Position numbers and translations under genes: made by a program. Below, one piece after another: positions 1 through 7,375 of a DNA stretch of 17,978 bases (positions within the stretch are counted from its first letter, which is position 1; each line of letters opens with the position of its first letter). The DNA is from JAAYCI01 sp964370445 (GTDB taxonomy: Bacteria > Bacillota > Clostridia > Oscillospirales > Ruminococcaceae): positions 1-17,978 of the forward strand of contig CAYJJK010000050.1 in NCBI GenBank assembly GCA_964370445.1, given 5' to 3'. Below the pieces are notes generated by a model. That model was not told the DNA's origin and searched no databases. It saw nothing but the letters and a program-made list of their open reading frames with translations.

Positions 1-2
1 AA

Positions 3-284
3 GCGTATGCACGTGGGCGTCGCCTGTGCGAAAAACTGAAGGAAAACATTCCACGCCAACTGTTTGAAGTTCCCATCCAGGCGGCAATCGGCGGCAAAAT
101 TATTGCAAGGGAAACCGTACGAGCTGTGCGTAAAGATGTATTGGCCAAATGCTACGGCGGCGACATCACACGCAAGAAAAAACTTTTGGAAAAACAAAAA
201 GAAGGCAAAAAGAAGATGCGTCAAATAGGCAGCGTGCAAGTGCCCAGCGAGGCGTTTACCGCCGTATTGAAGCTGGATGAATAA
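3..284 (+). CDS. lepA: Elongation factor 4 (LepA), C-terminal fragment
   Basis: This is the last 93 residues of LepA, a ribosome-associated translational GTPase that back-translocates or remodels stalled ribosomes. The frame is open from the window edge to a TAA at 282-284, and the start and the G domain lie upstream of the window. The visible part is the LepA-specific C-terminal domain: the segment FEVPIQAAIGGKIIARETV, then a cysteine-containing KCYGGDITRKKKLLEKQKEG stretch, then KKMRQIGSVQVPSEAF before the end. These blocks are highly conserved in LepA and distinguish it from EF-G. The gene converges on the AEC permease, with 29 bases between the stop codons. I see no terminator with a T-run facing the plus strand, so lepA transcripts may run into the neighbour in antisense. 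Family identity is very secure; only completeness is limited. Confidence 0.96.
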   Translation, partial: AYARGRRLCEKLKENIPRQLFEVPIQAAIGGKIIARETVRAVRKDVLAKCYGGDITRKKKLLEKQKEGKKKMRQIGSVQVPSEAFTAVLKLDE

Positions 285-289
285 AAAAA

Positions 290-312
290 CACACCCACAA
301 TTTAGGGGTGCG
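290..312 (-). terminator. Rho-independent terminator of the AEC permease gene
   Basis: Read on the minus strand, a CACCC stem (310-306) pairs with GGGTG (296-292) around a nine-base loop. It is followed almost at once by a run of seven T (the A-run at 283-289 on the plus strand). It lies immediately after the permease stop codon. The stem is only five base pairs, so strength is uncertain. The T-run overlaps the lepA stop codon. Confidence 0.55.
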
Positions 313-313
313 C

Positions 314-1258
314 TTACGATATGAGATGCAGTGCTCTTAATACGCTTATCCATAAAAATATTGTTATAACAGCAAAAATAGAAGTCATTACCACAATTTG
401 TGAAGCCAACACATCGTTGGCTTTTACATTTTGTGCCATTGTATACGATGAAATAGCTGTTGGGCTGGCAAATAAGGCCATGAGAGCCAATAGCTCTATT
501 CCACGAAAACCAAATAAAACAGCCAGCACAAGAAGAACACCGGGAAGTATAATCAGCTTTCCCAAAACCGATAAAACCAGTTGCTTTTTGTATAGCCTCA
601 AATCTTTAAAATGAAAATTCCCTCCCAATGCTATAAGGCCAATAGGCGTCCCCACAAGGGCCAGGTTGTCTAGGGTTGTTTCAAAAAGATTGGGCAAGCG
701 AATTTGTGTTAAGGCGTAAAACAAACCGATAACAGAGGCTATAATCAGTGGGTTTCGGGCAATGCTTTTTAAAAAGTTATGTTTTGCTTCACTTTCCCCT
801 TTTGTAAAATATCCAAGTGCGATGATGGAAAAAAGGTTGAAAAGTGGAATTGCAAAGGCCATAAGTAAGACAACCACCCCAAGGTTTTCGCCTTGGTAAA
901 CAGCCGCGGCCAGGGGCAGGCCAAAAATGATGAAATTGCTGCGAAATATACCTTGCACCATAACCCCACGTGTTTTCCCCTCTTTTTCCAGCTTTGGCAC
1001 CAGCCACATTAAAAACAAAAAAGAGGCCACGATGCCGAAAAGGGTAAACAAAACCAGTTTAAGGGAAAATAGCTCATAAAAATTGCTATGATACACATTG
1101 TTAAACAAAATAATAGGTAAAAAACATCGAAAGCATAAAGCATTGAGCTGCCTAAAAAAAGCTTCGCTAAAAAGTTTGCTCAATTTCAAAAAGTACCCAA
1201 GGGCCATCATACAAAACAGCGGAAAAACAACGGACAACGAGAAATATAAATTGCTCAT
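314..1258 (-). CDS. AEC-family (auxin efflux carrier-type) permease
   Basis: This 314-residue integral membrane protein has about ten hydrophobic helices arranged as two halves, the normal size and layout of bacterial AEC transporters (PF03547). Members export or exchange small organic anions such as malate or malonate; the substrate cannot be read from sequence. Family marks include RSNFIIFGLPLA near residue 106 (the unwound helix of the first half), LALVGTPIGLIALGG near 200-215, and ASPTAISSYTMAQ near 264-277 in the second half. Shadow frames on both strands are open here, but only this one makes a hydrophobic protein with these motifs. The ATG at 1258 has a GAGG about ten bases upstream, a slightly long spacing. 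It is 52 bases downstream of ppa on the same strand with no terminator between, so co-transcription from the ppa promoter is likely. A terminator follows directly. Confidence 0.9.
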   Translation of the reverse strand: MSNLYFSLSVVFPLFCMMALGYFLKLSKLFSEAFFRQLNALCFRCFLPIILFNNVYHSNFYELFSLKLVLFTLFGIVASFLFLMWLVPKLEKEGKTRGVMVQGIFRSNFIIFGLPLAAAVYQGENLGVVVLLMAFAIPLFNLFSIIALGYFTKGESEAKHNFLKSIARNPLIIASVIGLFYALTQIRLPNLFETTLDNLALVGTPIGLIALGGNFHFKDLRLYKKQLVLSVLGKLIILPGVLLVLAVLFGFRGIELLALMALFASPTAISSYTMAQNVKANDVLASQIVVMTSIFAVITIFLWISVLRALHLIS

Positions 1259-1310
1259 GATACCATTGCCTCACAAATTAGGTAACTATCGGTTTTGCCG
1301 TTTGTGCCAC

Positions 1311-1859
1311 TCACTTCTCTTTGTTCACTTTCCCACAATAGTGAACCAAATATCTTTCCATCGACCTTTCAATCACTTTCATTGCAGCTTCTCTATTTAA
1401 AATATCGCTTGTGGTTGTTTCTTTGTGCTCTAAAGATTTATACACCTCAAAAAAATGAGTGATTTCATCCAATATATGCGGGGGCAGCTGATCGATGTTT
1501 TGATAAAAATTCCACGTAGGGTCATACAATGGAATGGCAATGATTTTATCATCATACTCATCTTCGTCAACCATACGCAAAACGCCAATGGGGTAACATT
1601 TTACCATCACCATTGGGTCAATGCTTTCACTGCTTAACACCAAAACATCCAAAGGGTCAGAATCATCTGCATACGTTCTTGGAATAAACCCGTAATTCCA
1701 CGGATAGTGCGTTGAGGTATGCAAAACACGATCCAATTTCAAAAGACCTGTCTTTTTATCCAATTCATATTTTTTCTTGCTCCCCGCCGGAATTTCCACA
1801 ACAGCCATAAATTCTGTTTTTGTAATTTCATTTTTGTCAATATCATGCCATATATTCAT
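1311..1859 (-). CDS. ppa: Family I soluble inorganic pyrophosphatase
   Basis: This cytoplasmic enzyme hydrolyses pyrophosphate to two phosphates with Mg2+, pulling biosynthetic reactions forward. The protein is 182 residues, close to the usual bacterial length of about 175. Motifs in order are EIPAGSKKKYE (residues 22-32), YPWNYGFIPRTY (52-63), the PROSITE metal-binding signature DSDPLDVLVL (66-75, with Asp66, Asp68 and Asp71), and DEDEYDDKIIAIP (98-110) with further metal ligands. The frame stays open for eleven more codons upstream (to 1892), but the AAGGA motif sits seven bases before the ATG at 1859 and only one base before the ATG at 1865, so 1859 is the better start. It is followed after 52 bases by the AEC permease. 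Many Firmicutes use a family II (DHH) pyrophosphatase, so a family I enzyme is mildly informative for lineage. Confidence 0.95.
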   Translation of the reverse strand: MNIWHDIDKNEITKTEFMAVVEIPAGSKKKYELDKKTGLLKLDRVLHTSTHYPWNYGFIPRTYADDSDPLDVLVLSSESIDPMVMVKCYPIGVLRMVDEDEYDDKIIAIPLYDPTWNFYQNIDQLPPHILDEITHFFEVYKSLEHKETTTSDILNREAAMKVIERSMERYLVHYCGKVNKEK

Positions 1860-1914
1860 AGTCATATCCTTTTCTGGTTTTTTATGAAACAAGTTTTCTT
1901 AATGATGATGTTAC

Positions 1915-1932
1915 TGAAGCTTTCCTGCTTCA
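1915..1932 (-). repeat. Small perfect inverted repeat in the ppa leader
   Basis: TGAAGC (1915-1920) and GCTTCA (1927-1932) form a perfect six-base inverted repeat around a six-base spacer. It lies between the candidate ppa promoter and the ppa ribosome binding site. It could be an RNA hairpin or a small operator. It has no following T-run, so it is not a terminator. Confidence 0.35.
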
Positions 1933-1941
1933 TCACTTTCT

Positions 1942-1972
1942 AGTATATCATAAATACATTATATATAGTGAA
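1942..1972 (-). promoter_or_regulatory. Candidate extended -10 promoter for ppa
   Basis: On the minus strand TGATATACT (1950-1942) reads as an extended -10 element (TG, one base, TATACT). A weak -35-like TTCACT (1972-1967) lies 19 bases upstream, which is long but tolerable with an extended -10. Transcription would start near 1935 and give a leader of about 75 bases that contains the hairpin at 1915-1932. Assigned by motif only. Confidence 0.4.
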
Positions 1973-2099
1973 CTCGCTTTTGCATTCTTTTTTTACTAAA
2001 CGATACCCCTTTGATTTGCCGGCAACCCCCGCAGTCAATCCGCCTAAAAATTATGCTATTTTTATGACTGTTTCCCCGCTTGAGACACCTTTTTCAATA

Positions 2100-2131
2100 A
2101 AAAAACGGGGGTTTTTTTTAAGACAACCCCC
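2100..2131 (-). terminator. Orphan Rho-independent terminator facing the minus strand
   Basis: On the minus strand GGGGGTT (2131-2125) pairs with AACCCCC (2113-2107) across an eleven-base loop, then one G and a run of six T. This is a textbook intrinsic terminator in that direction, while on the plus strand it has no proper T-run. No minus-strand gene lies upstream of it: the next feature that way is the start of the plus-strand surface-protein gene. It may block antisense transcription entering ppa, or end a short RNA started near 2230. Confidence 0.55.
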
Positions 2132-2198
2132 TTACTTTGCAAAAAAAGATTCGAAATTTGTGTGAATTTTTTAAAAAAAAGCAAAACTCCACTTTTGC

Positions 2199-2230
2199 GT
2201 AACCTTCATGTAACCTTTGTGTGGTATACT
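2199..2230 (+). promoter_or_regulatory. Promoter with two tandem 11-bp repeats upstream of the surface-protein gene
   Basis: Two adjacent 11-base units, GTAACCTTCAT (2199-2209) and GTAACCTTTGT (2210-2220), share the first eight bases. They end four bases before an extended -10, TGGTATACT (2222-2230), and so cover the place where a -35 box would lie; no good -35 hexamer is present. Direct repeats with an 11-base period overlapping -35 are typical of sites for OmpR/PhoB-type response regulators acting as activators (established for that class). That such a regulator acts here is inference. Confidence 0.5.
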
Positions 2231-2302
2231 TTAGACATAAGAAAGACTCAAACGAGGGAATCTTGTGTATACAAGATGGTTCAAAAAAAGGAGATGCTCT
2301 AC

Positions 2303-5300
2303 ATGAAGAAATTTATTCTAAAACACAAAAAGGCCTTGAGCGGCGCTTTTGCCGTCTTATTCTTGGTGCTTATAGTGGCCACGGCTTCTAGCGATGCTAT
2401 ACCACCAATTAATATTGGTAACCAAGGGATTCCTTTGGGCGCATACGACGCTGAGCAGATTGACACTTTACAGCAAGCGCTTGACGCTGCCGAAGAGCGG
2501 TTGCTTATAGCGCAAGAACGCGAAGAAGAAGCGCAGCAAGCGCTTGAAGCAGCGCGAACCAACGTAGCTAGCACCGCCAGCGGCTTAAGCATTGCAACCA
2601 TTAGCCGCGACTCGGCCGCAGCAGCTGTAACCGCCGCCGAAACACAGGTAAGCGAAAACCCAAACAATGCCGAATTTGCTGCAGCTTTGGCCACCGCAGC
2701 AGAAGCTCTTGCCGCAGCAGAAAGCGGTTTGGCAGATGCTACCGCACTTGAAGCAGAGGCACAAGAAGCTTTGCCCTTAGCTCAAGAGGCTTTTGACAGG
2801 GCCACCGTAGATTTAGCTGCTGCGCAAGAAGCAGTAGATACCGCAAAAGCAGATTTGGATGAAGTTTCACCGGCAGATGCTGAAGGCGAAGATGAAAACG
2901 ACGCTGAAGATGAAAATGTCACTGAAGACGAAGAAGAATTAGCGTCTGCAGACACCCCACAAGCAGCAACCTTCTCTCTAACAGCAGAACCCCATGGCCT
3001 TCCCGTTGATGGCGACCATGTTATGGTTATCTTTTATGACGAAAACGGAAATGCTTTGACGGTTAGAGGACAAACGGTTAATCCGGTAACATTTTCTCAA
3101 GATAGCTCAATTATAAATATTGCCTGGCTTACATCCTTCATTCCCGAGGCATATCAAGATGCCAATTGGCTTGTCGATTCTGAAATTGCAGACCTTAACG
3201 CCGTACCTTATAGTATGGAGGGAGAACAAAGGGTTGCACATCTATATGTCCAAACATATTCTGTAAGCTTTTATGATAGCGAAGAGGCCCTCATCGGTGA
3301 TGCAATCTCTGTTTTAGAAAACGCCCCCATCACCACCTTCCCTGCAGGGTACAACGAAAACACCCAATGGTATTATGACCATGACGAAAACGCAAGCACG
3401 GATAGAGTTCCCTTTGATTTAAGCACAAAAATCACGCAAGACATGAGTTTATACCTGCCGGAGCCTGTTACCATTGAATTTGTGTACCCAAGCGCTAGGC
3501 CCTACAATTGGAGCAATGGTTCAAGCTGGGACGTTACACAGTGGCTAACTTTACCCGAAGAGGTTCAAACAACGCCCACTTTCTCTGAAGACGGCTCCTT
3601 GCAGCAAGTATATGAGCAACCCGATTATGGCAACTCCTTACAGGGGGCAAATGTTCCAGAGTATATCGCCGGTGCCGCAGTGGGCGCCAATGGCCCTGCC
3701 GCAAACTTTGATCCAAACGGCGTATATGTTGGCTACCTTGAAACAGACTTTAGCAACACCGGCATAACCGGCAGCACCCGTCCTGACAACCAATATATTT
3801 TCAATTATGAACTGATTGGCTGGACAACAACACAAAACACAAGCTGGCTCACAACCCAAGCAAAAATCAATGATGTGTCCAGCTGGCAAATCAGCTTTTT
3901 TGATCTAGAAGAAGAGATTATCGCAGACCCACAGCGCGTAACCGACGGTGTTATGACCTTATACCCGGTATTTGCCTCGTTGTACCCACAAGTAACTTCT
4001 GTAGACGATGGTGCTTATGCACGTTTTTACATCTTAACCACCTCGCTGGATCAATTCGATATTGAGGAAAAAACCTTAGACCCTTCGAATATTTCTTCGG
4101 TTGCTACAGATACCAGTAACTTCATTGCTCTCAATGATAACTATGCTGTGCCCGTAACCGCACTCAGCCCTGTTTATGCTGACACCATTCAATTTGATGA
4201 AAACGAATTGCCGGTCACGCTCAACAGTGACTCTGATGTAGCACGCCAGTATTTGGCAGACCCAAGCCTAAGCCCAAGTAATGAAGACGTCTTAAACAAT
4301 GTAAATGCCCGCCTACAACTCACCGGTGATGATGCCTATACCACAAAAGATTATGGTGTATACTGGTATGTTTTAAAATGGGCGAACGACTCTTACCACA
4401 TTGATGGTGTAATCTACAAAAAAATTGGAACCATTGCAGAATCGGTAAATGCAATTTTTAATGGCCAAGAGCATGGCACAGACGTGCAATTGGATTTGCC
4501 CCCGGGACTAGACACACAAGATTATCTTGTGCAGTATCGACTAAAAGGCGCTGACGACAACGCTTGGACAGCGACTGCACCAGAGCAAATCGATTCCGGT
4601 GTTTACACATACGAATACCGTGTGGTGCCCTCAGATTCCTCCCCCGATGCCGACAGCGGATTTGTGTTTGCAATCGGTGAGTTCTCCATCACCATCCAGC
4701 CTCGTCCGGTTGTTTTACAAGGCCGTGAGCTAAGACAGGAATTTGATGGAACGGCTCTTACTCCTGCAGAGGATGACTATGATGTCCTTAGCTATGAAGA
4801 AGCCATTGAAGCCGGGGTTTCCGTCACGGAAGACGCTTACGGAATTCTTACGAGCGACAACCTGGAAACGATTGTTTTAACCGGTGAGCAAGAGGATATC
4901 GGAACATCTGAGTACACGCTAAGCAATGCACAAATTGCAACACAAGAATCTGATGTCACCGCCAGAATTTCACTGGCAGAAGACGAAGGCAACTATACAG
5001 ACAACTATGCCATCACCTACCTCCCGGGCACTTTAGAGATTTTCGAAGCTCTTGCCCCGGATAACTCCATCGACACAGAAATACCTCTAGACCCCGAAAC
5101 GGAAACCGAGCCCGAAGCTGAAGCAGGGCCTGAAGCTGAAGCTGAAGCAGAAGCTGAGGCAGGGCCTGAAGCTGAAGCCACACCTGAAGCTGAAACCACA
5201 CCTGAAGCTGAAACCACACCTGAAGCTGAAACCACACCTGAAGCTGAAACCACACCCGAAGCCACTGCGCCTACAGCTCCTATAGTGGAAACAACACCGG

Positions 5301-5833
5301 CCGCTCCGGCAGACTTAGCGCTGGACATCGTGAATGATGCAGAAACAACTGCGCCGGAAGAGCTTGCATTGGCCTTACCGGATGCATTGGTTCCACTGGC
5401 TGCAGCTTTGGAAAACACGGATATTGAAATTGGCAACACCACAATACCGCTGGCAGATTTTGGCGCAAGCTGGGCATTGCTAAACCTGTTGCTTGCTGTG
5501 GCAACTGCACTTGGAAGCGCAGGGCTACTTGGCAGCTACATCATCCGCAAATTGAACAACAAGAAAAATGAAGACAGCGAGCACCGCAAAGAAGACGACG
5601 AAACACAAAACACAAGTGTAAAACGTAAAGGCTTGCTTCGCCTGCTCAGCATCCCAGTGGCTGTAATTTCTATAGTAACCTTTATTCTTACAGAAAATAT
5701 GAGCCTGCCAATGACCATCGTGGATCAGTGGACTCTTTGGATGCTGGTAATCTTTGCAGTACAACTGGTGGTGTGCCTGCTTTCTCGCAAACAAAACAAG
5801 AAAGAGCAACAAGAACCACAACACGCAAAATAA
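2303..5833 (+). CDS. Large cell-surface protein: signal anchor, coiled coil, MBG-like repeats, three-helix C-terminus
   Basis: The protein is 1176 residues and appears extracellular. In order: a basic N-terminus and hydrophobic signal or anchor segment (about 1-30); a long Ala/Glu-rich coiled coil (about 50-190); an acidic linker (190-216); beta-rich domains resembling Listeria-Bacteroides (Flg_new) repeats around 317-390 and 495-557; an MBG-like module about 793-915 (ITIQPRPVVLQG, EFDGTALT, NYAITYLPGTLEI); a Pro/Glu/Thr stalk 930-1000 with TPEAET repeats; then three hydrophobic helices near 1055-1082, 1111-1130 and 1144-1160 separated by charged loops. There is no LPXTG sorting motif, so anchoring is probably by the helices. 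The ectodomain has essentially no cysteine. The start is the ATG at 2303, nine bases after AAAGGAG; the frame is open further upstream to a GTG at 2162, but that part includes the promoter. It is monocistronic, with its own promoter and terminator. A role in adhesion or envelope structure is inference; the ligand is unknown. Confidence 0.85.
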   Translation: MKKFILKHKKALSGAFAVLFLVLIVATASSDAIPPINIGNQGIPLGAYDAEQIDTLQQALDAAEERLLIAQEREEEAQQALEAARTNVASTASGLSIATISRDSAAAAVTAAETQVSENPNNAEFAAALATAAEALAAAESGLADATALEAEAQEALPLAQEAFDRATVDLAAAQEAVDTAKADLDEVSPADAEGEDENDAEDENVTEDEEELASADTPQAATFSLTAEPHGLPVDGDHVMVIFYDENGNALTVRGQTVNPVTFSQDSSIINIAWLTSFIPEAYQDANWLVDSEIADLNAVPYSMEGEQRVAHLYVQTYSVSFYDSEEALIGDAISVLENAPITTFPAGYNENTQWYYDHDENASTDRVPFDLSTKITQDMSLYLPEPVTIEFVYPSARPYNWSNGSSWDVTQWLTLPEEVQTTPTFSEDGSLQQVYEQPDYGNSLQGANVPEYIAGAAVGANGPAANFDPNGVYVGYLETDFSNTGITGSTRPDNQYIFNYELIGWTTTQNTSWLTTQAKINDVSSWQISFFDLEEEIIADPQRVTDGVMTLYPVFASLYPQVTSVDDGAYARFYILTTSLDQFDIEEKTLDPSNISSVATDTSNFIALNDNYAVPVTALSPVYADTIQFDENELPVTLNSDSDVARQYLADPSLSPSNEDVLNNVNARLQLTGDDAYTTKDYGVYWYVLKWANDSYHIDGVIYKKIGTIAESVNAIFNGQEHGTDVQLDLPPGLDTQDYLVQYRLKGADDNAWTATAPEQIDSGVYTYEYRVVPSDSSPDADSGFVFAIGEFSITIQPRPVVLQGRELRQEFDGTALTPAEDDYDVLSYEEAIEAGVSVTEDAYGILTSDNLETIVLTGEQEDIGTSEYTLSNAQIATQESDVTARISLAEDEGNYTDNYAITYLPGTLEIFEALAPDNSIDTEIPLDPETETEPEAEAGPEAEAEAEAEAGPEAEATPEAETTPEAETTPEAETTPEAETTPEATAPTAPIVETTPAAPADLALDIVNDAETTAPEELALALPDALVPLAAALENTDIEIGNTTIPLADFGASWALLNLLLAVATALGSAGLLGSYIIRKLNNKKNEDSEHRKEDDETQNTSVKRKGLLRLLSIPVAVISIVTFILTENMSLPMTIVDQWTLWMLVIFAVQLVVCLLSRKQNKKEQQEPQHAK
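5165..5254 (+). repeat. Five tandem 18-bp units encoding TPEAET-type hexapeptides
   Basis: Five consecutive 18-base units run from 5165 to 5254 with the core CCTGAAGCTGAAACCACA; the first unit differs by one base (GCC instead of ACC) and the last runs into a diverged copy. Each unit encodes six residues, so copy-number change keeps the frame. Upstream, 5104-5164 is a less regular region of the same Pro/Glu/Ala composition. It forms the stalk just outside the membrane helices. Confidence 0.85.
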
Positions 5834-5868
5834 AGTGATTTGTACCAAAAAACCTTAATCATTTAAGT

Positions 5869-5920
5869 ACCCCCCAAGATGTGACCCAAACGGTTACATC
5901 TTGAGGGGTTACTATTTTTA
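5869..5920 (+). terminator. Strong Rho-independent terminator of the surface-protein gene
   Basis: A long stem starts with ACCCC and CAAGATGT on the left arm and closes with ACATCTTG and GGGGT on the right arm, around a CAAAC-type loop. It is followed by TTACTATTTTTA. One G-T wobble and one mismatch are present. It lies 35 bases after the stop codon. The minus-strand side lacks a T-run directly after the stem, so it acts mainly on the plus strand. Confidence 0.85.
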
Positions 5921-6038
5921 AGCTTTTTGCAAAGTTTTGGTTTGTCAACCATTCCATTTTGTTCCGGTTTGGCCCCTCAATGTCACATCCACAAGAGGTT
6001 TTTGTCTGCCAATTTTGTACAGCACCCAAATTTGTTAT

Positions 6039-6524
6039 CTATTCATGTTCAGATGATATTTTTTCAGCACTGCTTGCGGCCTTTTTTTCGTTTTTTCTTT
6101 TTTTCCAAAATGCAAAGTACTTTTCATCCGCCTCATCACCATCAGCCATTCTATCTAGCTTTTTAATGAAGAAATATTTTCTAACCACAAAAAGCACTGC
6201 TATGGCAAGCACAAAAATCAAAGTATCTATCGACTGCAAGTGGTCTGTAATAATTTGGCGCACAATTGCCATAATGATAATTTCTAAGGTTGCATCAAGC
6301 GTATGAGAAAAAATAATCTTTACAAGCTCAATGCTAATAATCACCTCGGTAATTCTTTGCAAAAATAAAAACAATGCCCCTTCTCCCATAAGCTGATCTA
6401 GGGTTGTTTGTGATATCATGCCCACAACAGAAAAACAAATTACCACCGAAATGACAACACCAATAATAATTTCCAGTATACGCGGAATAAGAAAAATCCC
6501 TCTTCTAATACTACTCCAATTCAT
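6039..6524 (-). CDS. PsiE-like small membrane protein (phosphate-starvation-inducible E family)
   Basis: This 161-residue protein has about four hydrophobic helices (near 12-35, 50-72, 77-95 and 100-119) and a charged C-terminal tail (120-161) rich in Lys, Glu and Ala. The core, with HTLDATLEIIIMAIVRQIIT followed by a short polar loop and LIFVLAIAVLFVVRKYF, resembles the PsiE domain (PF06146), in which a helix with a conserved basic residue is followed by a final helix ending in Arg and Tyr. PsiE has no established biochemical function; the name comes from phosphate-starvation induction in Escherichia coli. The ATG at 6524 is preceded by GGGAG six bases upstream on the minus strand. A weak TTGAAT-16-TAGGAT promoter is possible around 6552-6579. 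The gene is alone on its strand, and no clear terminator was seen after it. Family assignment is from pattern recognition, hence the moderate confidence. Confidence 0.65.
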   Translation of the reverse strand: MNWSSIRRGIFLIPRILEIIIGVVISVVICFSVVGMISQTTLDQLMGEGALFLFLQRITEVIISIELVKIIFSHTLDATLEIIIMAIVRQIITDHLQSIDTLIFVLAIAVLFVVRKYFFIKKLDRMADGDEADEKYFAFWKKRKNEKKAASSAEKISSEHE

Positions 6525-7375
6525 TGTAAGCTCCCTCTTTTCATGATAGTAATCCTACTCATCTCGCTTTTTCATTCAATTCACCGCTTTGTTCCAGTTC
6601 GTTTTGTATTCTACTAATCCACCGTTTTCACTTTGGCTTGGCCGTCGTCCCTTTTCCTTCAACAGATGTCCAAACAGCCCCCAAAATTTATAACGCGCGG
6701 TATCGGATAGCCAAAATGCCTGCCGTTCTTTTTTCGGCTTCTTCCCTTAAAGCTGTCCTATATCCGCAGCGCAGCACATCATCTCCCCCCTCTCTTTAAG
6801 CCACATATGAAACATTTTTCTCGGCACTTTTGCCCCAAATACACCGCCGGGCTTTTCCTAAAGATTTTGTATGTAGCCAACATTTTTTCACAAAAAGGTG
6901 CCTATTACTTTATTCAATTGTACATATCATAACCCTAGCCACTTTCAAATGTCAACACAAAGTGGGGCTGTTGACAAACAAAGTCTTTGCAAAAACCAGA
7001 GCATTTTTTTGCCCGATAAAACAAAAAGTGCAAGCAATACTGTGTGTATTGATGAGTATTTTTGCAAAGCCGGCTTTATCAACAAGCCAAAATAGCCCTT
7101 CATCGCTTGGTCTCTTCCCCTTTTACAATCCCGATGCCCTTATGCAAATGCACTGTGCCCATTCTTCCATAAAGGAAAGTTTTGCCGGTCAAGAACTCCT
7201 CGCATCAACATTGAATTGGGTTAGCATTTACTGGCCACCACACAATATACCTTTAATGTTTATTTATTCATAATTATACGCTAAAATATTTATACAGAAT
7301 TCACTTTATACTAAGGTATACTCAAAAGACCCTGCGCAATATGATTTTCTTCTGAGAAAGAGGTGCCCTTTTTTC
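6525..7375. other. Long intergenic region without a convincing gene
   Basis: About 850 bases separate the divergent psiE-like and GH13-like genes. Bases 6576-6806 on the minus strand show two overlapping frames that read like one small frameshifted gene (see findings). Plus-strand frames at 6830-7273 and 6898-7095 start at TTG or GTG without a ribosome binding site and have biased, non-protein-like composition. A small hairpin, CAATAC/GTATTG, lies at 7035-7051. Just before the GH13 gene, TATACT occurs twice ten bases apart (7307-7312 and 7317-7322) as possible -10 elements without clear -35 boxes. I recognise no riboswitch, T-box or known RNA gene. Confidence 0.5.

Noticed and set aside
1968..2165. 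65-codon plus-strand open frame upstream of the surface protein
   Set aside because: GTG start without a ribosome binding site, and it runs through the orphan terminator.
2162..2302. In-frame upstream extension of the surface protein from a GTG at 2162
   Set aside because: This stretch contains the direct repeats and -10 box, while the ATG at 2303 has a well-placed AAAGGAG and begins a standard signal sequence.
2350..2880. GCAGC/GCTGC-rich stretch considered as a possible nucleotide repeat array
   Set aside because: It is explained by alanine and glutamate codons of the coiled coil; no fixed-period nucleotide repeat is seen.
5013..5442. Minus-strand open frames with repeated WFQLQV or VVSASG units
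   Set aside because: They are antisense images of the TPEAET tandem repeats and alanine-rich region of the surface protein.
6830..7273. 147-codon plus-strand open frame between the psiE-like and GH13-like genes
   Set aside because: It starts at TTG without a ribosome binding site, has an unnatural mix of Cys, His, Phe and Pro with no motif, and lies in an AT-rich stretch where chance frames are expected.
6525..7375. CRISPR array, tRNA or riboswitch in the long gap
   Set aside because: No evenly spaced direct repeats, no cloverleaf-like arms with a CCA-proximal stem, and no recognisable aptamer core were found by eye.
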